Shown here: positions 1 through 11,296 of the stretch, one piece after another
Layout of the letters: every line of letters begins with the position of its first letter
Position numbering within the stretch: the stretch's first letter is position 1
DNA from: Rebecca billardiae RCC1528
Taxonomy: Eukaryota; Haptophyta
Assembly: GCA_965240325.2 (NCBI GenBank)
Contig: OZ251230.1
Span: 2,294,001 to 2,358,000, forward strand
Direction: 5' to 3'
Length of the DNA: 64,000 bases
Program-made: the position numbers and the translations under genes
The notes under the pieces: model-generated
Seen by the model: only the letters and a program-made list of their open reading frames with translations
What the model was told of the DNA's origin: nothing
Database searches by the model: none

Positions 1-3000
1 GAAGCCGCGGCCGTACGTCTGCGCGCGGGCGGCGGCGGCGGCGCGCGGCGCGCGGCGCGCGGCGGGCGCGGGCGCGTGCGCGTGAGCGCGGCGGCGCGGG
101 CGCAAGCTCCTGGCGCGGACGGCGCGCGGCGGTGGCGCGCGGCGCACAGAGCGCTGGCGCGCGCGAAGCGGCTCGAGCCGGGGTGCGCACGCGCACGCGC
201 GCACGCGCGCACGCGCACACGAGCACACGGCGCTTCGCGCGCACGCCCGACCGCGCACACACCTGAATCTTGAGCGTGGCGCGGCGGCGCGCGGCCGCGC
301 GCTCGGCCGCGAGCCGGCGACGCCTGTGTGCTTGGACGGTGGCGGCGGCGCGCTGGCGCTCCGGCCCGTAGTAGCGGCGGACGGCGCGGCCGCGCGCGCC
401 GGCCTGGATGCGCGCGGCGGCGCCGTTCAGCCACGCCCGCCGGTCCTCGAGCGAGAACTGCCGCTCCGCCCGCCCGCGCGCCACCGCCTGGATGCGCGTC
501 GCGGCGGCGTGTTTTGCGGGCGTGTGTAGGAATCTCGAGCGACGGCCGCGCGCGGCGGCCTGGATCGTGACGGCGGCGTGGCGCGCGTCGGCGTAGCGCA
601 CGCGCGCGGCGCGGGCGCGCGCGGCGGTCTGGATCCGCGTCGCGCCGAGCCGCCGCCGCTCGGCGCGCAGCCGCCGCCGCTCGCGCCGCGGCTCGACCGC
701 GCGCGCCGCCGCCGAGATAGTAGTCGCGGCTGACATCTCGAGATTGAATCTGGCGCGCGCGGCGTCGGCGCGCCGCCGGCCGCGCGCGCCGCGCCACGCG
801 GCCTGGAGCTGGATGGCGGCGGCCTCGCGCGCGGAGAGCGCGAGCGCGCGCTGCGCCCGCGCCGCGCGCCCGCGCGCCGCCGCCTGCACCTTCGCCGCCG
901 CCACGTGCCTCCGCTCCGCGTCCGACCGCCGCCGCGCAATCTCGGCGCGCCGCGCGCGCATCGCGCGCGACATCGGAACGCCTCGCGCCAGCATGGCTGC
1001 CGCCTCGGACTCGAGAGAGGCGTGGGCGACGCGCGCGGCGCGGAGCTCGGCCATCGCGCGCCGCGCCGCGAGCGCGCGCGCCGTCGCCTCGATCCGCGTC
1101 GCCGCCGCCAGCTCGGCGTTCGCCCGGCGCACCGCGCGCGCGCGCGCGCGCGCGAGCTGGCCGCGCCCGGCCGCGCCGAGCGCGCGCGCCGCGCACCGCC
1201 TCCGACCAGCCTCCCGCCGAGCGTCGCGCCGGCGCGCGGCGGCCTGGACGTGGGTGGCGCCGTCGCGCCGGCGGCGCGCCTCGCGCGCGTGCTTGCGCCC
1301 GAGCGCGCCGCGCGCCACGCGGCGCAGCCGATCGCCGCCCACCCGCCGCGCGTTTGCTGTGCGCGCCGCCGCGCGCCGCCGAGCGCGCGCTTGGATGCGC
1401 GTGGCCGCGGCCGCGCGCCGCGCGTCGACGCGCGCGCGCCACTGCGCGCGGCGGCGGCGTGCGCAGAGCTCGCCGTGCGCGAGCCACGCGGCGACGCGCG
1501 GGCCCGCCGCGTGCACGGGCAGCGCGACCACGCCCACCGGCGGCGGCCCCTCCTCGCCCGCGGGCGCGTCGGCCGCCGCCGCCTCGGCGGCCGGGGCGCC
1601 GGCCGCGGCCGCGCCGGCCGCGGCGCCTGCGGCCGCGGCGCCGGCGGCGGCGGGCTTGGCGCTCGGCGCGAGCGCCGGCGCGGCCTCGTCCTCGGCGGGC
1701 GGCATCTCGAAGGGCGAGTCGTCGCGCGCGCCCACGCCCGGCGCCCCGCCCTTCGCGCCCGCCGCCGCCGCCGCCGCCGCCGCGTGCGACACAGCCAGCG
1801 CGCGCGCGGCAGCGGCCTGCGTCGCGGCCGCGGCCGCGAGCGCAGCGGCGCGGGACTCGGCCGCGGCGGCGCGCGCGCGCTCGTGCGCGCGGAGCGTGGC
1901 CTCGGCGTCGGAGAGCGCGCCGGCGGCGGCGCCCGCGCCGTCGCCGCCCGCGCCCGAGCTCGCCACCTCCTCCGCCGACGCCGGCGCGTCCGCAGCCGCC
2001 TCGGCGGCGAGCGCGTCCGCCGCGGCGCGCTCGGCTGCGTCGCGCGCCGCGCGCGCTGCCTCGCCTAGCGCGCGCGCGCGAGCCGCGGCGAGCTCGGCGG
2101 CGCGCGCGGGCCACACGCGGCGCGCGGCGCGGCCGCGCGCGGCGGCCTGGATCGCCGTCGCCGCCGCCGCGCGCGCCACGCCCGCCGCCACCTCGGCGTG
2201 CGCATCCGCCGCCGCGGCGCGCGCGGCGGCGCGCACGGCGCGGCCGCGCGCCGCGGCCGCGATGGCGACTTGCGCGGCGCGCGCGGCCGGCAGCCGATAG
2301 CGCTGGGCGCGGCGGCGCGCGGTGGCCTGGACGGTGCGCGCGCCGCGCTCGCGGCGCGCGCGCACGCGCCCGCGCCGCCCGCGCGCCGTCGCCTCGATCC
2401 GCGTCGCCGCGCGCCGCGCGCGGCGCAGCAGCAGCCGCGCCGCGCGGCCGCGCGCCGCCGCGCCGATGACCGTGGCGGCGCGCGCGCGCAGCGCGGCCCA
2501 GCGCGCGGCCGCGGCCGCGGCCGCGGCCTCGCACGCGGCGAGGGCGATGCGCGCGGCGGCGGCGCGCGCGGCGGCCGCCTCGGCGAGCTGCGCCTCGAGC
2601 AGCTTGCGCAGCTCACGCGCCGCGCGCGCGCGCGCCGCGCTCTGCACCTGCGTCGCCGCCGCCGCCATCCGCGCGGCGCGCGCCGCGCGCCTCGCGCCGA
2701 GCTCGGCGCGCGCGACGCGCGCGCGCTGCGCGCACTGCAGCCGCGTCGCGGCGGCGGCGTCGCGCGCGGCGGCGCGCGCGCGGCGCTGCCGCCGCGCGGC
2801 CATCGCGCGCGCCTGCGCCTCGATCCGCGTCGCCGCCGCCGCGTCGCGCGCCGCGCGCGCCGCAGCCGCGCGCAGCCGCGCCGCGCGCGCGCGCGCGCCC
2901 GACTGCAGCGTCGTTGCGGCGGCCTGGCGGCGGAGCGCGGCCGCGCGCAGCCGCGCGGCGCGCGCGCGCGCGCCGGCCTGGAGGACGGTTGCGGCGTGGT

Positions 3001-6000
3001 CCTCGCGCATCGCGTGCAGCCGGAGCACCGCCGCGCGCCGCCGCGCGCCCGCCGCGATCGTCGTCGCCGACGCCGCCTCGAGCGCGCGGCGGCGCGCGAG
3101 CGCGCGCGCCGCGCGCTCGGCGCGCGCCGCGCGCGCGCGCGCCGCAGCCGCAATCGCAGTCGCGGCGCGCGCACGGCGCGCGGCATCGAGCTCGGCGCGT
3201 CTCGCGCGCGCGAGGCGCGCGCGCGCGTACGCCTGCACCACCGTCGCCGCGCCGTCCTCCGCCTTCGCCCGCGCCAGCGCGGCCTTCCGCCGCACCTCCT
3301 GGTTTCGCCGCATCTGCGCGATAATTCCGCCAAGCCAATAGCTGCGCGCTCGCGCGGAGATGGCGGCGTCGCGCTCCGCCTTGAGTGCGCGGAGCTGCGC
3401 GCGCGCGACGCGGCCGCGCTCGGCGGTGGCGATGGTGAGCGCGGCGTGCCGCGCCGCCGCGTACGACGCGCGCGCCGAGCGCCGCCGCGCCGCCGCCTGC
3501 AGCCGAGTCGCCGCGCGCTCGCGCACCGCCCAGCGCACCGCCGCGCGCCGCCGCTCCGCGGCCTGCAGCCGCGTGGCCGCGGCCGCGCGCACGCGCCGCT
3601 GCCGAACCACGCGGCCGCGCGCGTGGCGCTGGATGGTGACGGCGGCGGCGCGCCGCCGCGCCTTGTCCGCGAGCACCTCCTCGCGCGTGCGCGGCGGTGT
3701 CGCCAACGCCTGCAGCCCGATCATCGCCACGAGCTCCGCAACCACCGCCTCCGCCTGAGACACGGCGGCGCGCGCGGCCGCGACGCGCGCCGCGGACGCG
3801 CCGTCCGCGGGCCGTGGCGGCGCGCCGTCCGCGCCGTCGGCGGCGGCGGCGTCAGCGCCGAGGAGCTCGGCGAGCTCGGCGCGCGCGCTCGCCGCGGACG
3901 CCTCCGCCTCGTCGCGCATCTCCAGCAGCGCGCGCAGCTGCCAGTCCGCCTCCGCCATCCGCGGCGAAGCGTCGGAGCTTGGTGTGTGCGGCGGCGGCCG
4001 CGGCGCGGGCGCGGGCGCGGGCGCCGCGGCGCGCGGCGGCGGCGTGGAGGGCGGCGGCGCGGCGGCGGCGGGCGCGGGCGCGGCGGCGGCGGGCGAGGGC
4101 TCCTCGACCGGCTCGGCGGACGCGGGTGCGACGGTGACGCCGCCGGCCGCCGCCGCCACGGCGGCGGCCGCCGCCGCTGCGGCGGCCGCCGCCGCCGCGG
4201 CCGCCGCCGCCTCGGCCGCGGCGGCAGCTGTCGCCGCCGCCGCCGCCTCGGCCGCCGCCGCCTGAGCCACGCGCCTGTCGCGTCGTCCGCGCGCGGCGGC
4301 GGCGATGGCAGTGGCGGCGTCCGCTTCGGAGGCGGCCGCCGCGTCCGCCGCCGCCTGCGCGGCCGCGGCCGCGTCCGCCGCCGCCGCCGCCGCCTCGGCT
4401 CCCGACGGCGCGGCCGCCGGCGGCGCCGAGTGCTCCGTCTGAGGCGCGGCGGCCGGCGGTGCGGCGACCAGCGGCTCAGCCGCAGCCGCCTCGGGCGCCG
4501 CGGCTGCGCCCGCCTCCGACTCCGCGGCGGAGGGCGGCGCGGCGGCGGCGGGCGGCGCGGCGGCCGCGGGCGGCGCGGCGGCGGGCGGCGCGCGCGCGGG
4601 CGCGGCGGCCGCGGGCGGCGCGGCGACGCGCGCGCGCGGCGGCGATACGCTCGCCGGGGCAACGGCGGGCGCGGCGGCGTCGTCGGCGTCCTCGTCGTCC
4701 CACAGCTCGAGCGCCGCCTGCGCCTGCGCCGCCATCGCGGCCACCTCCGCCGACTCGCGCGCCGCGAGCGCCGCCACCGCCTCCGCCACCCGCCATTGCT
4801 CAAGCTGCTCGCGCGCGCCCGGCGTGGCGCGCACGCGCGGCGACGACAAAGTGTTGACCAGCATGGCTGCCAAATAGATGTCGGTGGCCTCGGGCAGGGC
4901 GAGCGGCGGCGGCGGGTCGCCGTCGAGGCGCGGCGCGGCCGAGCGGCCGAGCGGGAGCAGCACGCCCGAGCTGAAGATCTCGTGCCCGCCGCCCAGACCC
5001 GCCGCGTTGGCGAGCGCGCACATGGTCAGCACGAGCGCGTCCGCCGCGTCCGCGTCTGCGGGAGTCGCTCCGTCGTCGTCGCCACCCGCGGTGCTGCCCA
5101 CGCCGGCGCTGCGGCGGCTGGCGCGGCGAGGCGCGGCGGCGGGCGTGGCGGGCGCGCCCGCCGGCGCGCCGCCGCCGCCCGCGCCCGCCTCCATCCTGCT
5201 CTGCAGCGCGTCGAGCTCCGAGTACTCGTCGGCGTTCGAAATTGCTTCGACGCGCTCGAGCATTCGCGCGAGCGACGGCACGAGCCGTGCCTCCTCGATG
5301 GCGGCGGCGACGTGCGGCTCCTCGTCGGGGTCGACGTCGACGAGCAGCGCCGCGAGCTCCGACAGCGTGTCCGCCGCGTCGCCGAACGCCGGCTCGAGCC
5401 CGCCGTTCGTCTCCGGCAGAAGCCGCCTCGCAAGAACCCGAACGGAAGCGGCGGTTGAGCCGGAGCGCGCGAGCATGCCGCGCGCGCGCGCCTGGATGCG
5501 CGTCGCGGCGGCGTCGCGCGCCCTGTGCCGCGCGGCGGCGGGCGCGCCCGCGCCCGCGCCGAGCTCGCCGCGCGCGCGCGCGGCGCGCGCCGCGTGCCCC
5601 CGCCACGCCGCCTGCAGCCGCACGACGCCCCCGAGTGCGGCCCACGACGGCGCAATCTCGAGGTTCGAGATCGCGCCGTCGACGATCGCGAGGAGCTGCT
5701 GGTCGGCGTCGGCCTCGGCGACGTCGCGCAGCGCGTACAGCGTGCCCAGCACGCCGCCGCCCTCCGTCCGCCCGCCCGCCAGCGCCTGGCCGAACGCCAG
5801 GTACTGCGCGATCCCCATCGAGTGAGAGTAAGCGTCGAAGGATAATAGGTTCTGCAGACCGGCGGCCGCGTAGTAGCGTGTCGCGGCGTGCTCGGAGGCG
5901 AGGTGCGTGGCGAAGACCTCGAGCGCGCCCGTGCCGTCGAGCACGCCCTGCCCCACCTCTGCCAGGTTCGCCAGCATCGAGAGCACCATCAGGTGCGTCT

Positions 6001-6539
6001 GCGTCGGCGGCGACTCGGCGGTAAACGGCGGCACCCGATCGAACGATTCGACGAGCAGGTGTCCAATGCGCTGCGCCGAAATGGCCTGCCAAAGCTCGAC
6101 GGAGGAGGGGAGGTCGGGGAGCGAGCTCGCGGCGTACACGCGCGAGGCGAGCTGCGCCACCGGCGCCATCGGCTCGTCCACGCTCACCTTGAGCGCCTCG
6201 CTCGGCGGCCGCGCGCCGTCGGGCGTCTGCGCGCGCACCGCGCTCACCGCCGACTGCGGCCGCGACGAGATCGCGATCTCGGCGCGGAGCGAATGCTTCA
6301 CTAGCGCCATCAGCGGCGCGGGCGGGAGGTCGTCGAGCTCGGAGACGCGCGCCGGGCGCGTCGGCGCGCCGCGCAGCGAGCTCGGCTGCGAGCCCAGCCC
6401 CGTCGCCACCGCGTGCTCCACCGGCATCGCCCACGTGCGCCTTGTAAGCCTGCCGCGCGCAAAGCGCTGGATCTCGCACGCGGCGCGCCACTGCAGCGCG
6501 GCCGACGGCGGCGGGAGCGGCGGCGGCGAGGAGGCCGCC

Positions 6540-6570
<31 letters not shown>

Positions 6571-7225
6571 GCGCGGAAGCCTCGCCCTCCGAGCCGCCCA
6601 CCGCCGCCTCCGCCGCCGCCGTGTGCATCTTGCGCACGCGCGACATCGAGAAAGTGGTCAGCATCGTATGCACGTTGGTAAGGGCGTTGAGCGCGCACTC
6701 GGCAATCTCGGGCGTGGCGGAGAGGGAGAGCCCCTTGAGCGCGGGCTCGTAGCCCTGCAGGATGATCTGCTCGGTGCACGCGTCGTCCGCCACCATGTTC
6801 TGCACGCCGACCATCACGTAGTACAGCAGCGTCGGGTCCTCCTCGTCGAGGAAGCGAAGCATCAGCTCAAAGCCGGACGCCTCTCGCACCGACACGTGCC
6901 CGCCGAGGTCGGCGATGTTGGCGAGGACGGAGAAGACGATGTACAGGTTCATCTGGGTCTGAGGGTCCCGCTCCTCCGAACGCGTGCCCTCCTGCGCCGT
7001 GCCCAGCCCCACGATCGCGTCGATCGTGCCGTCGGCCGCGAGCGCATCGAGCAGCTCTGTGTGGTCCCCATCTGGCAGGCTCGCGAGGACCTCGGCGAGG
7101 GCGGTGAGCGGCTCGATGGCGTCCTCGCCCGATGCGCCGGCCACGAGGGCCGCGGACGCGTCAGCGAGCACCGCCCGAGGGTCGCCGCCGCCGTCCTCCT
7201 CGCCGTCCTCGGCCGCGTCGCCCAT
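1..7225 (-). CDS. Giant armadillo-like/IQ-repeat protein, 3' part beyond left edge
   Basis: One minus-strand frame is open from the ATG at 7225 to the left edge, over 2,300 codons. Two in-frame stops (7282-7277) lie just upstream, and the ATG has a strong context (GCCATGG). Residues about 90-190, 370-500 and 590-790 are helical and look like armadillo-type repeats (for example YYVMVGVQNMV). Isolated IQ motifs occur near residues 250, 535 and 575. An Ala/Pro-rich linker lies near 860-1090. From about residue 1175 onward there are roughly 25-30 motifs of the form (A/T)xIQAxARGxxAR at 20-30 residue spacing, the calmodulin or myosin-light-chain binding pattern seen in ASPM and myosin necks. A GT-AG intron is likely at 262-19: splicing KIQ to TYGRG restores the IQxxxRG spacing. 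The role is inferred as a cytoskeletal or spindle/basal-body scaffold. Start and frame are firm; function is not. Confidence 0.8.
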
Positions 7226-8223
7226 GGCGACGACGTCCGCGAGGGCGGGAGTCGTCTCCTTGTCGTCAGCCGCCCGCTATCAGGCCCGCTTGTAACAGCT
7301 TCTCGAGGTTTGACGATGCGCATCTGGCAAGCGCTCCCGGAACGGGCGCGAAAAAACAGTATTGATGGTGCAAAGAAACCTAGAGCCCCGGCGGTGTGAC
7401 GCGAATATTAGCTCCCAGCGGCATGGTGGCCGTGCGGCCAATAAGTCATTCTGGGTCTCCTCGACCACGCTCAGAAGCCCAGACAACCCGCTTGGCCTGG
7501 TTCACACGCCAAGAGCTAATATTGCAGTCTGAAGTTGGGTGGGTCACTCTCGACGACGGCACGCGGACGGTCGTGATGCACGCGGGACAGCACATCAGGG
7601 GCATTCGGTGCACTAGCGAGGGTGGCATACGATGTCATCCCGACGTATGCATCCGTAGTATACTTGCCCGGCCCCAGGCGCCCTGTCATCCGGCACAATG
7701 TCACGTGCGTGGGCTTCACGCGGTCGTGATCGCGGGGTTCAACATGCTGTCCGAACGAGCGCACGCACGCGCGCCGGCGCGAGGCGAGCGAGAGGAATGC
7801 ACCCCTCGCGTGCTCGCGCGGGCTAACGCACTTCACGAGCATCCCACAGGCGCCAAGAACTTCCTCCGATGGCGATGCGCAAGCCGCTAGCCCCCACAAG
7901 CGCGGGGCGAACCACGCCGCAGGGCGATGTCGCCGCTTCCCGCGCTGGGCCGGGGCTCTAGGTTTTCTTGCAACGTCAATAGGGCAAGGGCTATCTACAG
8001 TTACAACTGTCAATCTCGCCTGCCTGAGCTGTGTGCGTCTCTTATTCTTAGTAAACTGTAAGTACCGTACTACTGCGAGTTACGCTACAAAGGAGCTACG
8101 GTAACGGACTAGTACTACTTTACTGATCGCCGATGATACTTGTTAGCTTTCTACTCACGGGCCATTGTCGCGCCAGCCAGCCGCCGGCCTGCAGTCGCGC
8201 AGAGTGCGTCGTGGCAGAGTGTA
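7226..8223. other. Intergenic; one dispersed-repeat copy
   Basis: No convincing gene is visible. This is the 5' flank of the armadillo/IQ gene and the 3' flank of the TIR-like membrane gene. Positions 8010-8060 carry a copy of a short dispersed repeat, found again at 15052-15098 (inverted) and partly at 15978-16020. Confidence 0.5.
8010..8060 (+). repeat. Dispersed ~50-bp repeat, copy A
   Basis: Begins TCAATCTCGCCTGCCTGAGC and ends in TTCTTAGTAAACTGTA. A near-identical inverted copy sits at 15052-15098, and the distal half recurs at 15978-16020. All copies are intergenic. Confidence 0.7.
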
Positions 8224-10350
8224 TCAGACCGGCGACGACGCCTGCACCGTCACCGTCGGCGCAGCCTCGCCATCGGCCTCCTCCGCCGTGCTGATCGGCG
8301 CCACCGTCGCGCTCGCGGCAGCAGCGAGCCTGAACCTTGCGGCGCAGGTTGTGGCGCCACCGCCACTGCCGCGCGGCGCCGTGGAGGCGTCCGCGCTCGC
8401 CTCGGCGAACATGTCGTCGAGGTTGGAGATGCGCGGGTCGCGGGCGCCGCGAGCGCTCCCGCCGCCGCTCCCCGCCGAGCCGCCCGTGGCGCGCGCGTCC
8501 TCCGGTGCGGCCAGCATGGCTGCCGTGAGCGCAAGCCGCTGCGGCGCCGCCGCGGCGCCGCCCGCGCCACCCGGCCGCTCGGCGGCCGACGCGGCGGCGC
8601 TGGCTTCGGCGAACATGTCGTCGAGGTTGGAGATGCGCGGGTCGCGAGCGCCGCGAGCGCTCCCGCTGCCACTCCCGCCGCCCCTCCCTTCCTCGTCGGG
8701 CGCCGCCAACAGCCCGGCAGCGCACACAGGCGCGGGCGGCAGCGCACCGCCGCCGTCCGCGTCCGCCGCAGCCGATCTCGCCGCCGGCGAGATCGCTCCG
8801 TGCTGAGGCTTGGCTGAGCACGAGGACGAGGTGGAGGACGCCGTCGGCACGAGCCGAGGCGGCGCGCTCATGCCCTCCTTGAGCGGGCCGCGCGCCTCGC
8901 CCAGCGCCGCGCGAAGCCGAGCCGAAAGCTCGTCCGCGCCGCCGTCGAGCGCCGCAATGCCAAGCGCGGCTCCGAGGCTTGTGCCGCGCGCCGACCGCTC
9001 AGCCGAGGCGGTTGCGGCGCGCGCGCTGAGGCGCTCGAGGGCCTCCGCGCCGCCGGGCAGCTCGAGCACGTCGATGTCGGCGGGCCCGACGCCCATCTCA
9101 AGAGCCACGAGCAGCTCGACCACGCAGTGCACCTGCTCCGCCCACGACGGCCCCAGCAGCACCAGAAGCCGCCCGCTGCCCGCCACTTGCGTCGGCAGCT
9201 GCGCCGCAGCGGGCGGACGCGTCCTAGCCAAGCCGGGGCGCACGCGCGCCGCGGCGGGCGGGCGCGTGTCGGGCTCGGCGGAGCGCGCCGAGCCGAGGCA
9301 CACGACGGGCTCGCGGCCGTGCCGAGCGTGGAACGCGCCGCGCCACGCCTGCAGCGCCGCCCACCGCGCGCCCGCGTCGTCGCCATCGCTGTGGCTTACA
9401 AAACCGTCGGCGCCGCCGAACCCAACCTCGTGCGAGTCTGGCGGCGGGGAGTGGCTGCTGCGAGCCTCGCCCGCCTCGTCCTCGGCGGGGCGGGGATGGT
9501 CGAGGTGGTGCTGCTCGAGGTGGGCGAGGCTCACGCCGCGCAGCGTGCGCGTGCCCAGCTCGTGCGCCTCCTGCGCCGAGAGCTCGCCCAGCAGCGCTGC
9601 GAGCGCAGCGCTCCCAAGCGCCGCGCCACTGCGCCTCGCGAGCGCACCCTGGACGCGAGCGGGGCTGAGCGCGAGGACGATGGCGGCGTGCAGCACGAAC
9701 TCGAGCACCGCGCGGAGGGCGAGGAAGAGGCCCAGCGAGAGAGTCCCCGACGGCCCGCCGCCCGCCGCGGCGAGCAGCACGATGGCGAATGGCAGCTCGG
9801 TGATTGGTGCGAAGAGGAGCCCAAACGCTCTGAGCAGCCGCTCGAGGAGCCGACGCGCGGCCGCCGGGCGCAGCCGGCGCGAGGCGAGGAGGAGGCAGCA
9901 GGCGCTGCACGCGAGCTCCACCGCGGCGGTGGTTGCAAAGTGCGCGCCCACCGTGGCCAGCACGACGCACTCGCTCCGAGCAGCGGCCGCGTCGCATGTC
10001 ACGGCGTGCAGGCTGAGGCCACGGTGGGCAAAGTACGCGTGGACGGCCGCGGGGAGCAGGAGGGAGACGCCCGTGACGAGGGCGATCAGGTACGGTAGGC
10101 GGCGGTCCTGCGACAGCACCGCGCACGCGCCGAGCCACGCGGCACCGACGCCAAACACGTTGGCCAAAAGGCCGAGCGCCAACGAGGCCGACGCGTGGTT
10201 GATCCACATGGAGGCGAGGAAGAGGGGCACGGCGAGGGCGAGGGCGGCAAGGCTGGCGAGCAGTAGGGGACGTTGCACGTCAGCCCGCAGTCGGAGCCCC
10301 TCCGCGCACGCCGCGGAGAGTCGCTGCCGGGCATCCTCCTCGGAGACCAT
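8224..10350 (-). CDS. Six-pass membrane protein with C-terminal TIR-like domain
   Basis: A 708-residue single-exon frame starting at the ATG at 10350. The frame continues upstream to 11043, but there it is only antisense to the CIA30 gene, so the inner ATG is chosen. Residues about 25-300 hold six hydrophobic stretches (such as LASLAALALAVPLFLASMWI and LPYLIALVTGVSLLLPAA). A cytosolic domain follows, with DGFVSHSDGDD, WAALQAWRGAFHARHGREP, LLVLLGPSWAEQ and CVVELLVALEMG. This is the layout of the TIR-like domain common in protists (SHSW..D, then HGREP, then a Cys-x-x-Glu helix). The usual middle motif resembling DKACIDQ is replaced by an Arg/Pro-rich stretch, so activity is uncertain. The tail holds a 60-bp direct repeat encoding DPRISNLDDMFAEAS twice. 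It is likely a signalling receptor or adaptor. Its start faces the CIA30 gene across 310 bases. Confidence 0.75.
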   Translation of the reverse strand: MVSEEDARQRLSAACAEGLRLRADVQRPLLLASLAALALAVPLFLASMWINHASASLALGLLANVFGVGAAWLGACAVLSQDRRLPYLIALVTGVSLLLPAAVHAYFAHRGLSLHAVTCDAAAARSECVVLATVGAHFATTAAVELACSACCLLLASRRLRPAAARRLLERLLRAFGLLFAPITELPFAIVLLAAAGGGPSGTLSLGLFLALRAVLEFVLHAAIVLALSPARVQGALARRSGAALGSAALAALLGELSAQEAHELGTRTLRGVSLAHLEQHHLDHPRPAEDEAGEARSSHSPPPDSHEVGFGGADGFVSHSDGDDAGARWAALQAWRGAFHARHGREPVVCLGSARSAEPDTRPPAAARVRPGLARTRPPAAAQLPTQVAGSGRLLVLLGPSWAEQVHCVVELLVALEMGVGPADIDVLELPGGAEALERLSARAATASAERSARGTSLGAALGIAALDGGADELSARLRAALGEARGPLKEGMSAPPRLVPTASSTSSSCSAKPQHGAISPAARSAAADADGGGALPPAPVCAAGLLAAPDEEGRGGGSGSGSARGARDPRISNLDDMFAEASAAASAAERPGGAGGAAAAPQRLALTAAMLAAPEDARATGGSAGSGGGSARGARDPRISNLDDMFAEASADASTAPRGSGGGATTCAARFRLAAAASATVAPISTAEEADGEAAPTVTVQASSPV
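8402..8666 (-). repeat. Two ~60-bp direct repeats inside the TIR-like gene
   Basis: Copies at about 8402-8462 and 8606-8666 differ by about one base. Each encodes the peptide DPRISNLDDMFAEAS with an SARGAR lead. It is an in-frame duplication in the cytosolic tail and may be a short docking motif. Confidence 0.85.
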
Positions 10351-10660
10351 CGGCGCGAGGCGGGCAGCCACAAGGAGGGAGGGAGCCTGCCTGGACCCCG
10401 GGCAACTGATGAAGATCCCTGTTGTGTGACCGCTTGTAAGGATCCCTATGTTCATGATGAATATGAACGTTACGGCGTTGAGTATTGTCGACGGCATTTT
10501 CATGGTCGTGATTGCAGCGCAGGGGCACGCGGCCACCTCATTGGCTGGTCTGACGAGGTAGATAATGGCGGAACCAAACCGCAAGGAATGAAACAAGGGG
10601 AATCTTCGTATTTCTTCGACCACCATCCAGCGTCGCATCCCGGGACCGGCGTCATTCACG
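10351..10660. promoter_or_regulatory. Likely bidirectional promoter region
   Basis: 310 bases separate the divergent starts of the TIR-like gene (minus) and the CIA30 gene (plus). The base composition is visibly less GC-rich than in the flanking genes. No specific core element can be named. Confidence 0.4.
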
Positions 10661-11296
10661 ATGAGTGTGTTGAGTGTGTTCACGTGGAGGAGGATGGTTA
10701 GCGCTGCATGCTTGCTGCCCGCGCTGGCCACCGCGCTGCCGGTGGCACGCTCCGTGCCGGAGCACGGAGATCTGCCGCTCGTCACATTCGACGGCACACC
10801 TGCGAGCACGCACGCGTTCGAGACGGTGAATGACCCCGTGATGGGTGGCGCGTCAACATCCGAGTTCTCGGTCGACACGGCGCAGCACACGGGCGTGTGG
10901 GACGGCGAGGTGCGCGTCGTCCCGTTCCTCGGCAAGCCCGGCTTCTGCGTGCTGAGGACGCGCGCCGAGCAGGAGTTCCCAGACGTGAGCGGCACCTCCG
11001 CCATCGAGGTGAAGCTCTCCGGCCCCGCGAGCGGGCTGCACAACTTTGAGGTGCAAGTCCACGTGCACGGCGTGACGACGAGGCAGACTGTCTACACCGC
11101 CGCCGCGCCGCTGCAGGCTGGGCAGACCGTGATGCGCGTCCCGTGGAGCGCATTCACGCTATCCTGGCGTGGCCAACCCGTGAAGGGGCCACCGCTCACC
11201 GACCACCTTGCACAGTTCAGCGGCGTCGGGCTGTCCACCTCGGGCAAAGCTGGCAAGTTTGTCGTGTCGCTCATGTCGCTCGCAGCGGTACGCTAG
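10661..11296 (+). CDS. CIA30-domain protein with N-terminal signal-like leader
   Basis: 211 residues. After a hydrophobic leader (MVSAACLLPALATALPVARS; alternative start at 10694) the protein shows the CIA30 / complex I intermediate-associated protein 30 pattern. This is LVTFDG near residue 41, ETVNDPVMGGASTSEF, then a beta-sandwich ending VGLSTSGKAGKFVVSLMSLA. The VNDPVMGG signature is diagnostic of the family. Family members act as complex I assembly chaperones in mitochondria or, in plastid-bearing organisms, as carbohydrate-binding-like or plastid proteins. The leader could be a signal peptide or part of a bipartite plastid presequence; sequence alone does not decide. The last 26 bases overlap the 3' end of the convergent TIR-like receptor gene. 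No intron is needed. Confidence 0.8.
   Translation: MSVLSVFTWRRMVSAACLLPALATALPVARSVPEHGDLPLVTFDGTPASTHAFETVNDPVMGGASTSEFSVDTAQHTGVWDGEVRVVPFLGKPGFCVLRTRAEQEFPDVSGTSAIEVKLSGPASGLHNFEVQVHVHGVTTRQTVYTAAAPLQAGQTVMRVPWSAFTLSWRGQPVKGPPLTDHLAQFSGVGLSTSGKAGKFVVSLMSLAAVR

Noticed and set aside
1-4800. CRISPR-like or satellite array suggested by the regular repeats
   Set aside because: The periodicity (about 60-90 bases, variable) follows IQ motif spacing in an open frame; there are no constant repeats with unique spacers.
744-5458. Very long plus-strand open frames (518 and 1,086 codons)
   Set aside because: They are antisense shadows of the IQ-repeat gene: low-complexity Ala/Arg frames created by GC bias, with no domain, while the minus frame shows ordered IQ motifs.
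10351-11043. 231-residue N-terminal extension of the six-pass TIR-like protein
   Set aside because: It runs antisense through the CIA30 gene and lacks protein-like features; the ATG at 10350 precedes the first membrane helix.
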